Below are positions 1 through 8,708 of a DNA stretch of 64,000 nucleotides, piece after piece. The stretch's first letter is position 1. Every line of letters begins with the position of its first letter. The notes below the pieces were generated by a model. The model worked only from the letters and a program-made list of their open reading frames with translations. It was not told the origin of the DNA and did no database searches. Origin of the DNA: Niallia circulans (GTDB lineage Bacteria > Bacillota > Bacilli > Bacillales > Cytobacillaceae); assembly GCF_007273535.1 (NCBI RefSeq), contig NZ_RIBP01000001.1:744001-808000 (forward strand). Direction: 5' to 3'. A program made the position numbers and the translations under genes.

Positions 1-1023
1 GCCGCCAATACTATCATGAGCAGCATTTTCAAACATCAGCTTCCAGATTTCTTCAAGCTCTCTATGCGGGTACACATTTCCTAACGAAAAACTAATTGAA
101 AGTACTGGCTCTAGGACATTTACCAAAAAATTTTCAATCTCATTGTTTGCTTGTTTTAAATCTGCTCTTGTCGAGAAAATAGACTTGTGCAGCCTACTAT
201 GCTTACCCTCCGTTAATTCACCTTTAATCACAGGAAGGTTTTCTACCTCTTGCTCAAGGGCATCAAAGAATTGCTCCGGTGATTGAAGAATATATTCTCG
301 ACGAGGATCCAACTCGTTAAATTTATTAATCATTTCAGGAAGATTCGTTCTAATAGGCGCCTGATCAAAGCCATTAGGAAAATACACGTTATTTGTTGAG
401 GCTTTTTCTTCTAGCTTACCAACAAATTCGTCTAGGTAAGGGATGATATCTGCCTCTTCTTCCGGGATATTGCCACCATGGTAATATCCAAAAGGGATTT
501 GCTCTGCCAGCATTTGGCTTCCGTCATCACCCTCCCAAATAAACTCAGTTTGTTTTAAGCGGTTATCCGCCACACCTCGCCAAAATAAAAACCGATTAAT
601 ACCAAAGTTTTTGTAAATTTGCGGCATGTTTCCACCTTGACCGAATGCATCAGGCACATAACCAATTTCAAAGGAGTGTCCCAATTGCTTTGCATATTTA
701 GTACCATAAAGCAGATTTCGTGCGACAGATTCCTGTGATATAACTAATTGGTCTGTTTGAGTATACCAAGGCCCCGTTAAAAGCCGCTTCTCCGCAACTA
801 ATTTTTCAAGTCTGTTTCTGTCCTCTGGCTGATATTTTAAATAGTCTTCGATAAGGGATGTCTGAGCATCCATCAAGTAATATTCAAAATCCTTATTGTT
901 TTCCAATGTATCGAGAACCTCTCGAAGATGCTTTACTAAATAAACAGTTGATCTAGACGATGTAAAGTACCATTCTCTATCCCAATGAGTATGTGGAACT
1001 ACATGGACTTTTGTTTTTTTCAT
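1..1023 (-). CDS. mngB: alpha-mannosidase, GH38 (N-terminal part, cut by window edge)
   Basis: Glycoside hydrolase family 38, which hydrolyses alpha-mannosides in the cytoplasm; MngB-type members act on 2-O-(6-phospho-mannosyl)-D-glycerate delivered by a PTS. The ATG is at 1023 and the frame stays open to base 1, so about 340 N-terminal residues are present and the C-terminus is missing. Directly visible are the zinc-site motif HTHWDREWY near residue 12 and the family motif DAFGQGGNMPQIY, whose Asp is the nucleophile position. It is the last gene seen of a minus-strand unit EIIA-EIIB-EIIC-mannosidase, and that linkage supports the phospho-mannosylglycerate role. The exact substrate is inferred from context; another phosphorylated alpha-mannoside is possible. 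Confidence 0.9.
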   Translation of the reverse strand, partial: MKKTKVHVVPHTHWDREWYFTSSRSTVYLVKHLREVLDTLENNKDFEYYLMDAQTSLIEDYLKYQPEDRNRLEKLVAEKRLLTGPWYTQTDQLVISQESVARNLLYGTKYAKQLGHSFEIGYVPDAFGQGGNMPQIYKNFGINRFLFWRGVADNRLKQTEFIWEGDDGSQMLAEQIPFGYYHGGNIPEEEADIIPYLDEFVGKLEEKASTNNVYFPNGFDQAPIRTNLPEMINKFNELDPRREYILQSPEQFFDALEQEVENLPVIKGELTEGKHSRLHKSIFSTRADLKQANNEIENFLVNVLEPVLSISFSLGNVYPHRELEEIWKLMFENAAHDSIGG

Positions 1024-1080
1024 TAGTACAAAACTCCTTATCTATAATTAGTGGATGCATACACTTCATACTTTTAAATA

Positions 1081-1119
1081 GTAGATTCCTGACTTGATAG
1101 ATTATAAGCAGGAATCTAC
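1081..1119 (-). promoter_or_regulatory. 11-bp inverted repeat between EIIC and mannosidase genes
   Basis: The arms GTAGATTCCTG (1081-1091) and its exact complement (1109-1119) enclose a 17-nt loop. No convincing T-run follows on the minus strand, so it is more likely an mRNA processing or stabilising hairpin, or a partial attenuator, between the PTS genes and the mannosidase than a full terminator. Confidence 0.5.
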
Positions 1120-1136
1120 CCAATGAAAATTAATAT

Positions 1137-2252
1137 TTAGTCAAAACTAATATCAAGCTCATCCAATTCTTCTTTTTGTTTATCAGCTTGTTTAGTTTCC
1201 AGCTCCTTGTCATCCCGGAAATTAACTAATAGATTTGAACCAATGCCAATAATAAAGGCACCAACTAAAATGCCAGCTAAATATGCCCAGCTACTGCCTA
1301 CCGTGAAGAAGCCATAAACTCCACCAACCGGAGGCATAATTTCATGTACACCAAGCAGTACCGCAGTGGCTGCTCCTGCAGCACCAGCGACTACGTTTAA
1401 GGGTATCAGCTTTAATGGACTTTTTAATGTAAACGGAATCGCTCCCTCTGTAATACCAATGATCCCCATAACTAAGGACCCTTTACCTGACTCTAAAAGC
1501 TCTGGAGAGAAGTTTTTCCTTTTAAGCAATGTTGCAATCCCATAACCTAATGGCGGGATACAAATTGCAATATTCACTAAAATCGCAGGCAGGTATATGC
1601 CACTCATAAGCAGTGCATTACCAGCCATCCATGCCGCCTTGTTAACTGGTCCACCCATGTCAAAGGCAATCATGGCACCAAGCACCAATGCTAAAACAAC
1701 ATTATTAACATTACTTTGCGTCATTTCCGTAATCCAGTTTAATAAGGATGTATTAATCCAGCCTAACGGTCCACCTAAGACCAATGCCATTAAAATTCCT
1801 ATCGCACCAACCGTAATTAATGGCAGGATAATTAATGGTACTGCACTTGCAAGTGAGCCACTAATAACAATCCGCTTTTTCACCCAATTTGTCAGCCACC
1901 CGGCAAAGAAACCAGCCACAACAGCCCCAATAAAACCAGCATTTGTTGAGCTAGCTAAGGCGCCACCGACAAGACCTGCTGCCAGCGCCGGCCTACCTCC
2001 AATGGAAAAGGCTATATAGCCTCCTAACACCAGGTTCAATAACCCGATTGCGGTCCAGCCAACTTGTTCAAATAAATATATATAATGAAGGAAACCACTT
2101 GCTTCAGCAAATTGACTTAAATCTGTATAACCAGCTGCAAAGCTTATGATTTTCGCAAGTGCTACAACTAAAGAACCAGCGATAATAACCGGAAGAACAT
2201 ACGAAATACCTGTCATTAAATGAGTTTTAAATGCATTGGCTTGTGATTTCAT
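1137..2252 (-). CDS. PTS fructose/mannosylglycerate-family EIIC permease
   Basis: Membrane permease (371 aa) of a fructose-family phosphotransferase system, importing a sugar and phosphorylating it with the adjacent EIIB. The protein is almost wholly hydrophobic transmembrane segments; the EIIC hallmark FDMGGPVNKAA lies near residue 197, and a charged cytoplasmic tail ends the protein. The ATG at 2252 has a GGAGG ribosome binding site. In E. coli MngA the A, B and C domains are fused; here they are three genes, as is common in Firmicutes. The downstream GH38 mannosidase suggests 2-O-alpha-mannosyl-D-glycerate or a similar alpha-mannoside as substrate (inference). Confidence 0.88.
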   Translation of the reverse strand: MKSQANAFKTHLMTGISYVLPVIIAGSLVVALAKIISFAAGYTDLSQFAEASGFLHYIYLFEQVGWTAIGLLNLVLGGYIAFSIGGRPALAAGLVGGALASSTNAGFIGAVVAGFFAGWLTNWVKKRIVISGSLASAVPLIILPLITVGAIGILMALVLGGPLGWINTSLLNWITEMTQSNVNNVVLALVLGAMIAFDMGGPVNKAAWMAGNALLMSGIYLPAILVNIAICIPPLGYGIATLLKRKNFSPELLESGKGSLVMGIIGITEGAIPFTLKSPLKLIPLNVVAGAAGAATAVLLGVHEIMPPVGGVYGFFTVGSSWAYLAGILVGAFIIGIGSNLLVNFRDDKELETKQADKQKEELDELDISFD

Positions 2253-2270
2253 CTTCTTTCCTCCATAGCA

Positions 2271-2594
2271 TTAGGATTGGTTTCTTTTTTCTAAAGCCTG
2301 AACAATTTTTTCAATAACAGCTTCCCCATGCGAAACAGCCTGACCAAGCTTCACCCGGACAACTGGCTTCCCCTTAAACCGTTCCTCCCCTTCAATAGCC
2401 TTATCTGCAGCTATAATCACTGCATCCGCCTCACGTATATCTGCCTCTGTTAAATCATTTATAAAGCCCATAGCCCCTTGCTGTTCCATTTTTACCGAAT
2501 GCCCTAGCTTAGCCCCTGCCTTTTCTAATGCCTTAGCCGCCATTGGCGTATGAGCTAACCCAGCAATACAAGCTGTTACTCCTACAAACTTCAT
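2271..2594 (-). CDS. PTS fructose-family EIIB phosphotransfer protein
   Basis: Small cytoplasmic EIIB component (about 107 aa) that takes phosphate from EIIA and passes it to the sugar bound by EIIC. The family signature appears as VTACIAGLAHTPMAAKALEK, with the phosphorylatable Cys about ten residues from the start. A TTG at 2600 would overlap the EIIA stop but lies only about 4 nt from the GGAGG; the ATG at 2594 has normal spacing and is preferred. It is co-transcribed with EIIA upstream and EIIC downstream. Confidence 0.88.
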   Translation of the reverse strand: MKFVGVTACIAGLAHTPMAAKALEKAGAKLGHSVKMEQQGAMGFINDLTEADIREADAVIIAADKAIEGEERFKGKPVVRVKLGQAVSHGEAVIEKIVQALEKRNQS

Positions 2595-2596
2595 CT

Positions 2597-3052
2597 TCAA
2601 ACAACCTCCATTTCAACACTCTTAAATAAATTCAAAATATCCTCTTTCGTGTTCACTTTAAAAAGCCGTTCTTGAAATTGCTCCTCCATTAGATTCCCAG
2701 CAAGTGCTGACAAAATTTTTATATGCTTCGTACCTGCCTCCATTTCCGGAACAAGAATAGCAAAAATAAATTTCACCTTATAGTGATCAGGAGATTTCCA
2801 ATCAATTTTTTCTTTTGTTTTAATAAAAAAGAGCGTAGCCTTCTTAACTGTTACACTTTTAGCATGAGGAATGGCAATCCCCTCCTGAAAAGCAGTAGGA
2901 TACTGCTCTTCCCTGCTAATAAAATCCTTTAATAGAACCTCTTGATTTTCAATTATCCCTAATTGCTGTGCCTGAACAGAAATATACTCTAATACCGCAT
3001 CTCGATCATTTAATTCTAAATCTAAAAATATTTGGCTATCATTTAAAAGCAA
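2597..3052 (-). CDS. PTS fructose-family EIIA phosphotransfer protein
   Basis: Cytoplasmic EIIA domain protein (151 aa), the first sugar-specific phosphocarrier, charged by HPr. The active-site motif GIAIPHAKS places the phospho-histidine at residue 63; length and fold pattern fit the PTS_EIIA_2 family. Translation starts at TTG 3052, preceded by GGAGGG at 6 nt. It is the first gene of the PTS-mannosidase unit, so the promoter should lie in 3053-3240. No regulator gene for the operon is in the window; the IS1182 element inserted upstream may have separated it. Confidence 0.88.
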   Translation of the reverse strand: MLLNDSQIFLDLELNDRDAVLEYISVQAQQLGIIENQEVLLKDFISREEQYPTAFQEGIAIPHAKSVTVKKATLFFIKTKEKIDWKSPDHYKVKFIFAILVPEMEAGTKHIKILSALAGNLMEEQFQERLFKVNTKEDILNLFKSVEMEVV

Positions 3053-3284
3053 TCCTAACCCTCCTTTTGTTATCGCTTACAAATTGATTATAAGGTAATT
3101 GTGAGGAATGTTTAATGCGGAATTTGGCCGGTGGAGTTGGAATTATTTGTACTAGGTTTTTTGGGTTGAGTCTTTATTTATGAGGTGATTTGATAGGTTG
3201 GCTTTTGTGATATATACTCAGGGCTATATGATAAATTAACAGTGCAAAAAAGAGGCTGGGACAAAACTTAGCCTAAAGTACAAA

Positions 3285-3327
3285 AAAGCATGTGAAATTT
3301 TACGGATAGTAAAATTTCACATGCTTT
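3285..3327 (+). terminator. 18-bp perfect hairpin inside IS left end
   Basis: Arms 3285-3302 and 3310-3327 are perfect complements around a 7-nt loop, followed by TTTCTTTTTTTT. It lies between the left terminal repeat and the transposase start, and probably blocks transcription entering from outside, a common way for IS elements to limit transposase expression. Confidence 0.75.
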
Positions 3328-3409
3328 CTTTTTTTTCAAAACAAAAAGGACATCTTCTGATAAAATTTAAGTACCCCTACCAAAATTCAATTCAGAAAGA
3401 AGTGTCCTT

Positions 3410-4891
3410 ATGTTTAAAGATTATAACACGAATCAATTGATTTTACCTTTAGATTTAGAAGTGAAATTACAAAAGAATGATATTGCCTTTTCTATTCATC
3501 AATTAGTGGAAATTATTCCGGAAATAGCCTTTGATTCCTTTTTCCGTCAAACAGTTTGCCCAGCTTACCATCCTCGTATGATGTGGCTAGCTCAAGGGTA
3601 TGAGCCAAGCTATCGGACCATCAATCGATTTCGTGTTCATCCAGAAATGAAAGAGCTTATTAGACAATGCTTTATTCAATTCCGCTGTCAGCTTGTACAA
3701 GAAAAGATCATTGACCAAGAAGCTATTTTTATAGATGGTACTAAAATTGAAGCAAATGCCAATAAATTCACTTTTGTCTGGAAGAAATCTGCTGAAAAAT
3801 ATCATACGAGTCTAGTGGAGAAGTCTAATCAGCTATACAATGAGTTGCTTGAAAAGCAAATTATCCCTGAAATGACACGAGAAAACGACGAACAACTATC
3901 ATTAGAAGAACTAGCTCAATTGGCCGAAAAAATAGAAGAAGTGGTGGAAGACTACACAGAAAAAATGGAGAAGTCCAGTAATGCCAACGAACGTAAACAG
4001 TGGCGTAAAGAACGAAAAACACCGAAACAACTCCTAAAACAAGTGAAGGAATGGATAGTACGAAAACATAAATATCAGAAGGACTTTGACATATTTGGTA
4101 CTCGTAATAGCTATTCCAAAACCGACCAAGATGCGACCTTCATGCGAATGAAAGAGGATTATATGAAAAACGGTCAATTAAAGCCTGGTTATAATCTTCA
4201 AGTAGCGTCCGAAGGACAATACACGCTTGCCTACGGCATTTTTTCTAATCCAACAGATACGAAAACACTTATTCCATTCCTAGATCAAATACAGGAACAG
4301 TACTTTTCCTTACCAGAATATATTGTCGCAGATGCAGGGTACGGCAGCGAACAGAATTATGGGGACATCTTAACAAAGCGCCAATGTACCCCACTAATTA
4401 CATATGGTCATTATATGAAGGAACAGAAGAAAAAATATAAAACGGACCCATTTAAAACAAGCAATTGGTTATACAATCAAATAATCGACACCTATACTTG
4501 CCCAAATCAACAAGCAGTAACATATAAGTACACATCTACTCGAACAGATTCCACAGGATTTAAACGCACCTTCAAAATTTATGAATGTGAGGACTGTACA
4601 AATTGTCCATTTCAGCTGTCATGTACAAAGGGAAAAGAAGGCACAAACCGTCAATTGAGGATCAATGAAAAATGGGAACAGCAAAAAGAGCATATAAGAG
4701 CGAAGCTTTCAGAAGAAAAAGCTGGTTCCATCTACCGTCAAAGAAAAGTAGTTGTGGAACCAATTTTTGGATTTCTGAAGGCTAGTTTAGGTTTCACACG
4801 ATTTTCTGTCCGTGGAAAATCGAAAGTAGAAAATGACATCGGTCTAGCATTAATGGCCGTAAACTTAAGAAAATATGCGGTAAGAATGTAA
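3410..4891 (+). CDS. IS1182-family DDE transposase
   Basis: Transposase of 493 aa that catalyses movement of the enclosing IS. It has an N-terminal domain of the kind shared by IS1182/IS1272 transposases, a long charged coiled-coil insertion (about residues 130-210), a central DDE region including YIVADAGYGSEQN, a cysteine cluster (YECEDCTNCPFQLSC, about residues 390-405) and the C-terminal motif RKVVVEPIFGFLKASLGF. ATG at 3410 with GAAAGAAG upstream. It appears full length and intact, so the element may be active. Confidence 0.93.
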   Translation: MFKDYNTNQLILPLDLEVKLQKNDIAFSIHQLVEIIPEIAFDSFFRQTVCPAYHPRMMWLAQGYEPSYRTINRFRVHPEMKELIRQCFIQFRCQLVQEKIIDQEAIFIDGTKIEANANKFTFVWKKSAEKYHTSLVEKSNQLYNELLEKQIIPEMTRENDEQLSLEELAQLAEKIEEVVEDYTEKMEKSSNANERKQWRKERKTPKQLLKQVKEWIVRKHKYQKDFDIFGTRNSYSKTDQDATFMRMKEDYMKNGQLKPGYNLQVASEGQYTLAYGIFSNPTDTKTLIPFLDQIQEQYFSLPEYIVADAGYGSEQNYGDILTKRQCTPLITYGHYMKEQKKKYKTDPFKTSNWLYNQIIDTYTCPNQQAVTYKYTSTRTDSTGFKRTFKIYECEDCTNCPFQLSCTKGKEGTNRQLRINEKWEQQKEHIRAKLSEEKAGSIYRQRKVVVEPIFGFLKASLGFTRFSVRGKSKVENDIGLALMAVNLRKYAVRM

Positions 4892-4931
4892 GATCTTACT
4901 GTGAAAAATCATAAAATTAAATGAAAAAAGT

Positions 4932-4957
4932 GAATTCGGGCAACCGAATTCCCTTTT
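4932..4957 (+). terminator. terminator downstream of IS1182 transposase
   Basis: GAATTCGG (4932-4939), loop GCAA, CCGAATTC (4944-4951), then CC and a T-run. An upstream A-run pairs with the T-run, so it could work on both strands. It ends transposase transcription just inside the right terminal repeat. Confidence 0.8.
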
Positions 4958-5171
4958 TTCATTTATAAGAAGCTAGTTTTGTCCCAGCCTCTTTTTATTA
5001 TATAGTCATGAATTTAAGCTCAAACATTTATAAATTATAATCGGGGTGCCGAATCAAGCTGCCACAGTCGCGACCTTTGTTATATTTAAGTACCAGTTAA
5101 CCCCACTTTAACTAAGCAGGAAATTCAGTGGTGGATTTGAGTCAATAATTTGGACACAAAAAAGTTAAGTA

Positions 5172-6080
5172 TTAAGCGGTTCTTCTAATCTGATCCTCCA
5201 TAGCTTGAGGTGTTTGATAGCCGATGCTGCTGTGAATTCTGTTTCTGTTGTACCAGCCCTCTATAAACTGAAACATGGCCAGCTTCGCTGCCCGGTAGTC
5301 TGTGTACTGGGTATGATAGACTTCTTCTTTCTTTAATATGGCGTGAAATGACTCTATACAGGCATTGTCATAAGGACAGCCTTTCTGACTGAAAGACTGC
5401 CTGATTCCGTATTTTTGGACATGCTGAGTAAACTCACTGCTGGTATATTGTGAGCCAAGTTCGGTATGAAGAATTAAGCCCTTTCGGGGCTTTTGAGAAA
5501 AACAGGCGTTTTGAAGTGCTTCGATCACTAATTCCGAAGTCATAAAACGAGAAAAAGAATAGCAAACAATTTTTTTCGAATGCAGATCCAATACTGAGGC
5601 CAGATAGCACCAACCGTCTTTTACCGTAGGAATATACGTAATATCCGCCACCCATTTCTCATTGATCGTGCAGGTAGAGAAGTCTCTTTTTAAAAGATTA
5701 CCCAGCTGCACAACCTTTTCTTTTGAGGGGAAAGGACGGTATTTTTTCCTGGTAATCGAACGGATGCCTGCCTTTCTCATTAAGCGCTGGACACGCTTCA
5801 GGCTTAAACAAACCCCGTTGTTCGATAGGGTCTTATGGATTTTCGGTGCGCCATAACGCGACTTACTTTCCAAGTGAATCCGTTGGATTTCCTGCGTGAG
5901 TTCCTGGTTTTCTAGTTCACGTTTTGACGTCGTTTTTTCAAGGGATCCATAGTAGCTGCTTCTTGGCACGGCCAGTACTTCGCACATTTTCTGGACGGGA
6001 TAATGATCCTTGTGTTCCTCGATAAAATCGATGAGCTCTGATTCGGTTACTTTTTCGCGAATATGGCCATAGCCTTTTTT
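5172..6080 (-). CDS. IS3-family transposase OrfB (made as OrfAB by -1 frameshift)
   Basis: Catalytic half of the transposase, with an rve-type integrase core. Visible DDE-related segments are INEKWVADITYIPT, LGSQYTSSEF (normally HSDxGxQY, here HTELGSQY) and CIESFHAILKKEEVY with the Glu. The open frame reaches upstream to 6191, but the part before the slippery site is out of phase with orfA and reads as nonsense, so the real product joins orfA at 6074-6080. The central Asp of the usual HSDxG motif is replaced (TELGS), which may weaken or abolish catalysis. Confidence 0.85.
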   Translation of the reverse strand, partial: KKGYGHIREKVTESELIDFIEEHKDHYPVQKMCEVLAVPRSSYYGSLEKTTSKRELENQELTQEIQRIHLESKSRYGAPKIHKTLSNNGVCLSLKRVQRLMRKAGIRSITRKKYRPFPSKEKVVQLGNLLKRDFSTCTINEKWVADITYIPTVKDGWCYLASVLDLHSKKIVCYSFSRFMTSELVIEALQNACFSQKPRKGLILHTELGSQYTSSEFTQHVQKYGIRQSFSQKGCPYDNACIESFHAILKKEEVYHTQYTDYRAAKLAMFQFIEGWYNRNRIHSSIGYQTPQAMEDQIRRTA

Positions 6081-6331
6081 AGGATTTCTACCTCCTGTTT
6101 TAACCGAAGGTTTTCTTTCTGAATCTCGGCTAACTCTTTTGGTGTCAGCGCCTCTTTTTCTGAACCAATAGGGGTAAAGTCTTTCACCCATTTATAAATT
6201 GTTACTTCTGATACGCCATATTCGCTGCTTAATTCTTTAACCGGGCTGCCGGAATGATACAAATCCACAATCGTTTTCTTAAAATCATCGTTATATTTTT
6301 TGCCTGCAGGTTTACGTTCCAATTCGGACAC
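6047..6331 (-). CDS. IS3-family transposase OrfA (HTH plus leucine zipper)
   Basis: DNA-binding half of the IS3 transposase, 94 aa. A helix-turn-helix (about residues 15-50, containing GVSEVTIYKWVK) binds the terminal repeats, and a C-terminal leucine-zipper helix (ENLRLKQEVEILKKA) mediates oligomerisation. Ribosomes reading to the end make OrfA alone; those slipping at 6074-6080 make OrfAB. It lies just inside the right terminal repeat. Confidence 0.88.
   Translation of the reverse strand: MSELERKPAGKKYNDDFKKTIVDLYHSGSPVKELSSEYGVSEVTIYKWVKDFTPIGSEKEALTPKELAEIQKENLRLKQEVEILKKAMAIFAKK
6074..6080 (-). other. programmed -1 frameshift site A_AAA_AAG
   Basis: On the minus strand the heptamer AAAAAAG sits in orfA phase as A_AAA_AAG, the classic IS3-family slippery sequence. 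Shifting back one base joins orfA in frame to orfB (reading KKGYGHIREKV). Confidence 0.85.
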
Positions 6332-6374
6332 ATCCTCTCAAAATAATTGTAAGGACTTAATTAAATTGTGTCCA

Positions 6375-6842
6375 TGAAACTATACTAACTCCAGTATCCC
6401 CTATGTACTACCTGTAGTTTGCTTAAGTGCTTGCTGTTTTAATTAATATATAAGTTATCAATAATTCATATATTCCTTCCCAAATTATAGCAAGAAATTT
6501 AAAATTGTGATGCTAGTAATTGCGATATTTTTAGCAAGAGAAGAATTTGATATGAAACTAGTTGAAAACAGAAGATGAAATGACCCTTAAAGAATCAGTA
6601 ATTCATAAACAATTGTAAAGTTAAATATTACGCAGAACACAATTACATCTATTCCAGATGAGGGTCACTTATATGTAAAATTCATTTTAGATATTTAGTT
6701 AAGAAATTATCTCATGAAGGTGCATAACATTTAGGAAGAACAATGTAATACTGTGCAATATGCAATTACAAAGTATTTATCCTTTAAAACGCATTCAAAA
6801 CTTGATTTATTAGTTCACTCAACATCCGCATTTAGAATAAAA
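6375..6842. other. non-coding stretch after the IS3 element
   Basis: AT-rich DNA with no convincing gene, tandem repeat or RNA structure on either strand. It is probably decayed sequence between the insertion elements and the nuclease operon. Confidence 0.5.
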
Positions 6843-6845
6843 AAT

Positions 6846-6878
6846 AAGAGACACTTCCATCATGGAAAGTTGCCTCTT
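6846..6878 (-). terminator. terminator of NucS-like nuclease gene
   Basis: On the minus strand AAGAGGCAACTTTCC pairs, with small bulges, with GGAAGTGTCTCTT, followed by ATTTTTTATT. It lies just after the stop codon of the 6887-7960 gene. Confidence 0.7.
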
Positions 6879-6886
6879 TAATATCT

Positions 6887-7960
6887 TTAATTAATTCCGA
6901 AAAAATCAGATACCTTTTCTATAGTATATTGACTTCTTAGCTTATATGCACTATTTTGATTAGCTTTTAAGCCTTTCTCCCAATAAGCCTGATCTTTTGG
7001 CACATATTTCTCCCATTGTATTTTAACTACATGCTCGCATTTTTCCAGATCATCTTTATCGTGCATCATATCAGGTGCAAGTAAATCTATTTCTTCAACT
7101 TTTTTTTGTTCATTATTATTTGTAAAAATAACATCCTTAATTGGTGTTGCTGTTTCAATTACTTTTCCTATTCCTACATATCCTTTTTTAGGAATCATAC
7201 AGAAAACTCTAGCACCAACAAATAGTTTATATAGCGTCTTACTGTACCATTGTCCGTTTCCTGCAGAGATAAATCCATACTTAATAGCATCTTCCCAGCT
7301 CCGGTATTGACCGTCCTCAAAATTCACTACAAAATCTTGCTTATTCCACTTTTCTCTTTTGCTATCAACTTTAATACTGCTGGATTTTTCATCAACTATA
7401 TTAGGATCTAATAACCAACTTCTTGTAATAAATTGTTGTTTGTTATTTTCAAAATAACGGAAGAAAACAGCATTTATAGGTACATCAAAATTATTTGAAA
7501 GATAGTTAATTATCCTTTCAGTTTCGCTATCTAATTCAGAAGAAACTATCATTATTTGGTGTGTATCATTAATCTTTTCAGGAAGAGCATTATCAAACTT
7601 CTCCGCAAATGCTTTTTCCATAGGTATTCCATTTTTTTCCTCAAATATATTTAATATACGTTCATAGGATAAGGTCTGTACCCATGATGCATAGTCTATT
7701 GCCTGAGCCACTACATCTCTTGGAGTTCTACTTTTTTTCAACTCAATAATATTCAAATTACCGTCTCCATCTATGGCAAGCATATCTATGAATTTCCCAT
7801 AATCTGTCTGGATTTGACGACCTATAAGTAATAGGTCATCTGATAGTATTGATATATCCTTTGTTAATATGTCTTCTAACTTTTGCTCAGATTCTATATT
7901 GGAATACGATAGCTTCTTCACTCCATCATTTATATTCCATATTCCCACTTCTATCGGCAT
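6887..7960 (-). CDS. PD-(D/E)XK nuclease-domain protein, NucS/DUF91-like
   Basis: 357 aa. The first ~120 residues carry a NucS-like nuclease core: Asp in KFIDMLAID (about 59), followed by LNIIELKKSRTPRDVVAQAI with the E-x-K pair, and then a helix (QAIDYASW) typical of NucS/DUF91 nucleases. The remainder is not recognised; residues 205-290 include a repeated W-rich motif (RSWEDAIKYGFISAGNGQWYS). ATG at 7960 with RBS AAAGGTGG. It follows the membrane protein gene at 37 bp spacing and is probably co-transcribed with it. Role as defence or DNA-repair effector is inferred from the fold and the restriction-gene neighbourhood. Confidence 0.75.
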   Translation of the reverse strand: MPIEVGIWNINDGVKKLSYSNIESEQKLEDILTKDISILSDDLLLIGRQIQTDYGKFIDMLAIDGDGNLNIIELKKSRTPRDVVAQAIDYASWVQTLSYERILNIFEEKNGIPMEKAFAEKFDNALPEKINDTHQIMIVSSELDSETERIINYLSNNFDVPINAVFFRYFENNKQQFITRSWLLDPNIVDEKSSSIKVDSKREKWNKQDFVVNFEDGQYRSWEDAIKYGFISAGNGQWYSKTLYKLFVGARVFCMIPKKGYVGIGKVIETATPIKDVIFTNNNEQKKVEEIDLLAPDMMHDKDDLEKCEHVVKIQWEKYVPKDQAYWEKGLKANQNSAYKLRSQYTIEKVSDFFGIN

Positions 7961-7997
7961 TTCTTTTCCACCTTTATTTTAATTATTTCTTTACTTG

Positions 7998-8600
7998 TTA
8001 GTTCTTATTACCGTTATTTGCATATTCTAACAGATTTTTAAAATATAGCACTGCCATATGTCGTAACCTATTATATTTGATCAGACTGGAAATGCTAACA
8101 TACAAAACAGCAGAGACGCCAATTAAAATGAGGTATTGGTATACTTCATAATCTTTCAGCAATACCTGTTGGAAGAATGTTATATAGGCAGAGAAAAAGA
8201 AAATAGTTATAGTGATTGTTGGTGCAAGTATTTTAGAAATATCAAAAGTATTCTCTAACGTATTCATTCGAATTATCCCATAGTCTATAATATCATTTTC
8301 TAATTGTTTAATCCTTTGAAAATTCCTAATTCCACCTTTACTTGATGCGGTATAAAGCTTTATAAGATAGTCTACAAGTTCCTTATCATTGCTTTCAATG
8401 ATTTCTTTCTTTAAAAAAATTAAATTAAAATCATCTATTTCTCCTGCTTTTATATTATTTGTGTCAAAAATCTCCATAATAGATAAAAAAGATGAGCCCA
8501 GCTCTTTGTTTTTTTTATATTGTTTATAATGAAGATATAGCATTATTAAAAAGCCAGCAACAAATATACCTAGTATAATAAACGAAACAGTATTTACCAT
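7998..8600 (-). CDS. membrane protein of unknown function, partner of NucS-like nuclease
   Basis: 200 aa. A transmembrane helix at residues 5-23, then a soluble charged region of about 100 residues, then two further helices (about 125-147 and 155-173) and a short cytoplasmic tail. No family was recognised. The ATG at 8600 has GGGAGGGAAT upstream. It is the first gene of a two-gene unit with the downstream nuclease, an arrangement (membrane protein plus nuclease) seen in several antiphage systems. A tandem TGTCA/TGTCG element lies 94 bp upstream. Confidence 0.7.
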   Translation of the reverse strand: MVNTVSFIILGIFVAGFLIMLYLHYKQYKKNKELGSSFLSIMEIFDTNNIKAGEIDDFNLIFLKKEIIESNDKELVDYLIKLYTASSKGGIRNFQRIKQLENDIIDYGIIRMNTLENTFDISKILAPTITITIFFFSAYITFFQQVLLKDYEVYQYLILIGVSAVLYVSISSLIKYNRLRHMAVLYFKNLLEYANNGNKN

Positions 8601-8693
8601 AATTCCCTCCCGATTAGATAATCAATATACATACTTTTATACCATGCCTTAACGACTACAAATTTCATTTTATAGTAAATCAATTAGTTAATA

Positions 8694-8708
8694 TGTCATT
8701 TTTTGTCG
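8694..8708 (-). promoter_or_regulatory. tandem TGTC(A/G) element upstream of membrane/nuclease operon
   Basis: Plus-strand TGTCA (8694) and TGTCG (8704) are exactly 10 bp apart, preceded by AATA. The second half, TTTTGTCGAA, fits the Spo0A box (TGNCGAA). Closely similar pairs lie upstream of the operons starting at 12486 and 29880. Probably an operator; its regulator is unknown. Confidence 0.5.

Larger units (their letters stand above)
3247..4996 (+). mobile_element. IS1182-family insertion sequence with 22-bp perfect terminal inverted repeats
   Basis: Left end 3247-3268 (AAAAAGAGGCTGGGACAAAA...) and right end 4975-4996 are exact 22-bp inverted repeats. The core AGAGGCTGGGACA is typical of IS1182/IS1272-type ends in Bacilli. 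One intact transposase gene lies inside, on the plus strand, insulated at both ends by strong hairpins. No clear target duplication is visible at the flanks. Confidence 0.9.
5151..6374 (-). mobile_element. IS3-family (IS150-like group) insertion sequence
   Basis: The ends TGGACACAA (5151-5159) and its inverted copy (6366-6374) bound a 1224-bp element carrying overlapping orfA and orfB on the minus strand with an A_AAA_AAG frameshift site. No matching 3-4 bp target duplication is evident, so the insertion may be old or flanking DNA may have been lost. Between the IS1182 end (4996) and this element lies about 150 bp without a recognisable gene. Confidence 0.9.

Noticed and set aside
1597..2019. 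140-codon plus-strand frame opposite EIIC
   Set aside because: Shadow of a well-supported PTS gene; no RBS or family.
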